Origin: Bradyrhizobium sp. WSM1417
GTDB lineage: Bacteria > Pseudomonadota > Alphaproteobacteria > Rhizobiales > Xanthobacteraceae
Direction of reading: 5' to 3'
Assembly: GCF_000515415.1 (NCBI RefSeq)
Contig: NZ_KI911783.1
Coordinates: 5,691,831 to 5,755,830, forward strand
Length of the DNA stretch: 64,000 nucleotides
Positions 61,746 through 64,000 of the stretch are shown here, in pieces. How positions within the stretch are numbered: position 1 is the stretch's first letter; every line of letters begins with the position of its first letter. The position numbers and the translations under genes were made by a program. A model generated the notes under the pieces. It did no database searches and was not told where the DNA came from. It worked only from the letters and a program-made list of their open reading frames with translations.

Positions 61746-63585
61746 TCACTCCTTCGCAACCTCGAACGCCAGCAGTGCGTTGCCGGCGACGCCGCCCCAC
61801 TGGCCGTAGCCGGAATTGGTGTAGAGCATTCCGCCGGCGATGATCGGCCCGGGGCCGTCGATCGCGCCGCCATGAGCAGGGGCGCCGTTCACCGTCGTAT
61901 AGTCTCGCGCAGTGTCGTATTCCCACAACAGCTTTCCGTCGGCTGTCGCGTAGGCGCGCAGAAAGCCGCTGACGCCGCCGGAAAACACGACGCCTGGGAT
62001 CACGCTCACGGCAGCCGATAGCGCAGGGGCTGCATTGGAGGCGATCGCCACAGGCGACAGGAGATACTTCCATCGCAATTTTCCCACTGGCGAGGTCGAG
62101 GCCGAACAGACCGCCGCCTTGGGTGGAATCGAGCCGCCGCGTACCATCGCGCAGGAACCGCACGTCGGAGTTCGCGACATAGATGCGATCCTGGTCGGCG
62201 GCCGAGCCCCACTCGCTGCCGCCGAGCGCACCGCCCTTCCCGATCCGCGTCTGCCACAGGATCTTGCCGCCATCATCAGGATCGAGCGCGTGCACGACGC
62301 CGGACTTCTGCGCGATGGCAAGAACGCGCCTGCCGTCACGCAAGGTCACGAGGATCGGCGACTGGCCAAAATCGTGGTCGGGCCCGTGATCTTCAGGACA
62401 ATTGGTCTTGTCCGCGCCGAAGCACGCGACGATGAAGGCGTCGCTCGGGGTCGCCTGCTGCTTCCAGAGCAGCTTACCGGTCGCAAGCTCGAAAGCGAGG
62501 ACCGCATCGGCGGTTGCGGCCGGTGGATTCGAATAGGAATTGCTGGTCGCGACGTAGACGGCATTGCGTTTCGGATCAATCGTCGGTGCCGACCACACCG
62601 CCGCGCCGGACGGGCCGAACAGCTGCGTGCCTCTTGCATTCTTGCCGGTCGGATGCGGCACCTCGGGGATCGTGTAGGCCTGCCACACCGGCTTGCCGGT
62701 CACGGCCTCGAGCGCGACCACGCTGCCGCGGAAAGTACAGCATCCATAACTGGCCTGCGAACCGGAGGCCTCCTCGAGGGAGGAGACCGGGACGTAGAGC
62801 ACGCCGGAATGCAGCGTCGGCGCTCCGGTGATGCGCGCTGCCGGATGCTCCTCGATCTTCGTCTTCCAGATCAGCGCGCCCGTCAGTGCGTTCACCGCAT
62901 AGACATTTGCGCGCAGGTCACCGAAGAAGATCGCGAACTGATCGGTGCCTGGAAGCGGCCCGAAGCTGATCGCCGCGCGCACGGCGGCATCGGTCGGCAG
63001 CGTCCACAGCGTGCAGCCGCTTCGCGCGTCGAGCGCGTGCACCTTGCGGTCAGTGCCGCCGATAAACAGCAGACCGCCCACGATGGTCGGCGGCGCAAAC
63101 GACACCGATGCGCCGGGAAAGGCATAAGCCCATTTCAGCCGCAGGCGCGGCACCTCTTCCGCGGTCAGGCCGGCCATGTCGGCCGGCTGGAAGCGGCTGT
63201 TGCCAGTGTCGACGCCCCACCCATTCCAGCGCGGACCATCGAGCGGTTGCGGAAAGAAATTGACCTGCTGCGTGCAGCGTCCCTCCGCATCGACTGCATT
63301 ATCGCCCACCGCGGCCTTGCCGGTGACGAAGGCGGCAATCGCGCGCCGTTCCGAGTCGCTGCGGTCCTTCGCCATCGCCGCCATGCTTCCAGAATTCAGC
63401 GTTCCCAGCACATGATCGAACGACATCGCCTGCATGGCACCGCGGCCTGGCACACGGCTCTGACCATCACCGCCATCGTGACATTGCGCGCAGTGGCTTG
63501 CGTAGAGCACAGCACCGTCCTGCTGCGCCAGCGCGGGCGCGCAGCACCAGACCAGCATGGCGACGGCGACGACACTCGGTCTCAT
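61746..63585 (-). pseudogene. Cytochrome/PQQ-dependent alcohol dehydrogenase (polyvinyl-alcohol dehydrogenase-like), frameshifted
   Basis: Starts at ATG 63585 with a signal peptide ending ALAQQ. A c-type haem site CAQCH follows at about residue 34, then a PQQ-type eight-bladed propeller (GGLLFIGGTDRKVHALDARSGCTLW, GSVVALEAVTGKPVWQ). The propeller continues in a different frame at GKLRWKYLLSP..., ending at 61746. The switch lies at the TTTT at 62079-62082 (AAAA on the coding strand); one base too many breaks the frame. With the base removed the protein would be 612 residues. It resembles the haem-PQQ polyvinyl-alcohol dehydrogenases. Natural mutation and sequencing error cannot be told apart here. 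Confidence 0.8.
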
Positions 63586-63687
63586 GGCGTGCTCCAACAT
63601 CGTCACCGCAATGCGAGACGGCATCATGCAACCCAAAGTATAGCGCGACGGCAATCACTGACGCAACGGACGTTCCGCCCGCGTCCG

Positions 63688-64000
63688 TCATATCCTCCGG
63701 GCCGTGAGGACACGATCGGGCAGTTCATCCATCGCCCACAGCCCGAGGCTCTTGTCGCGCCAGCCGCCACCGCCCTCTTCGCAACGCTCGTTGATCAGCG
63801 CGCGCGGCGCCGGCCAGTCGAACGGCGCCTTCTCCATGTTCAGCGCCCGCCAGTCGCCGTCCTCGCAATCGCGATTGTCGTCCCATTCAGGGAACGTCGT
63901 GACCAGCAGAAAATGCGCGCCGCTGGCGCGAAAGTTCGCGACGGCGCGGACGATGTTTTGGAAACTCAGATGCACCAGACAGTCCCGGCACAGAACGACA
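63688..64000 (-). CDS. Class I SAM-dependent methyltransferase, 5' end cut by window edge
   Basis: The last ~104 codons of a gene running off the right edge. VLCRDCLVHLSFQNIVRAVANFRASGAHFLLVTTFPEWDDNRDCEDGDWRALN matches the C-terminal half of a Bradyrhizobium-type methyltransferase family (DLVLxRDCLVHLS, then TTFP...NxD...GDWR.LN). The SAM motif itself lies outside the window. Confidence 0.75.
   Translation of the reverse strand, partial: VVLCRDCLVHLSFQNIVRAVANFRASGAHFLLVTTFPEWDDNRDCEDGDWRALNMEKAPFDWPAPRALINERCEEGGGGWRDKSLGLWAMDELPDRVLTARRI

Noticed and set aside
61258..63654. Single 798-residue fusion of dehydrogenase and GFA protein
   Set aside because: The middle (about residues 530-660) is out-of-frame text; the true propeller continues in another frame and GFA has its own ATG and ribosome site.

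Overview
The window reads as chromosomal DNA of a high-GC alphaproteobacterium of the order Hyphomicrobiales, most likely Bradyrhizobium or a close relative. This is inferred from the GC-rich codon use with many GTG/TTG starts, the palindromic intergenic repeats (perfect-armed copies at 24087-24173, 28281-28411 and 18642-18746), the tRNA sequences, and protein types common there (DUF6894, YidB-like, Gly/Tyr-rich exported proteins, acyl-CoA and BKACE catabolic genes). No rRNA, replication origin or CRISPR array is present.

Layout. (1) 1-17103 is a surface-polysaccharide / unusual-sugar cluster: two genes on the minus strand (zinc-type C-methyltransferase, GmhA-like SIS isomerase) and a long plus-strand run. 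The plus run holds two sugar epimerases, an HldE-like protein with its two domains in reversed order, a HAD phosphatase, an APH-fold kinase, a split transketolase, two DegT aminotransferases, a 2OG-Fe(II) oxygenase and its LIC12192-type partner, three methyltransferases, a WbuC-like cupin and a Gfo/Idh/MocA oxidoreductase. Many junctions are 4-base start/stop overlaps, so it is probably one operon. The set covers the chemistry of a transketolase -> ketoheptose-phosphate -> nucleotide-heptose route followed by oxidation, amination and C-/O-methylation; this is my main candidate for an undescribed system. (2) 17138-24833: tRNA-Trp, a serine hydrolase, two SDRs, a histidine phosphatase, an M20 deacetylase, a LysE exporter, and a complete IS3-family element that has landed inside a palindromic repeat. 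(3) 24924-34398: acyl-CoA metabolism (APH-like protein, acyl-CoA dehydrogenase, TetR regulator with a PsrA-like operator), RidA, a CoA-transferase, BKACE and two MFS transporters.

(4) 34758-41605: a VapBC-type toxin-antitoxin pair with a palindromic operator, small stress-type proteins, a PQQ-type sugar dehydrogenase lipoprotein, DUF2231 and FNT membrane proteins, tRNA-Gly, and a short transcription unit carrying a 14-codon ORF whose ribosome binding site is a 14-base complement of the 16S rRNA 3' end. (5) 41721-49010: a hybrid sensor kinase divergent from a periplasmic binding protein, small proteins, a YCII protein, a TMEM175-like channel and a UvrD-type helicase. (6) 49007-54346: an MFS-GAF-amidohydrolase operon divergent from a LysR regulator, then a luciferase-like monooxygenase. 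(7) 54459-64000: tRNA-Tyr, RlmB, a cluster of low-complexity exported proteins, tRNA-Thr followed by a decayed glycosyltransferase, a Crp/Fnr-DUF6894 pair, a GFA protein, a frameshifted cytochrome/PQQ alcohol dehydrogenase, and a methyltransferase cut by the right edge.
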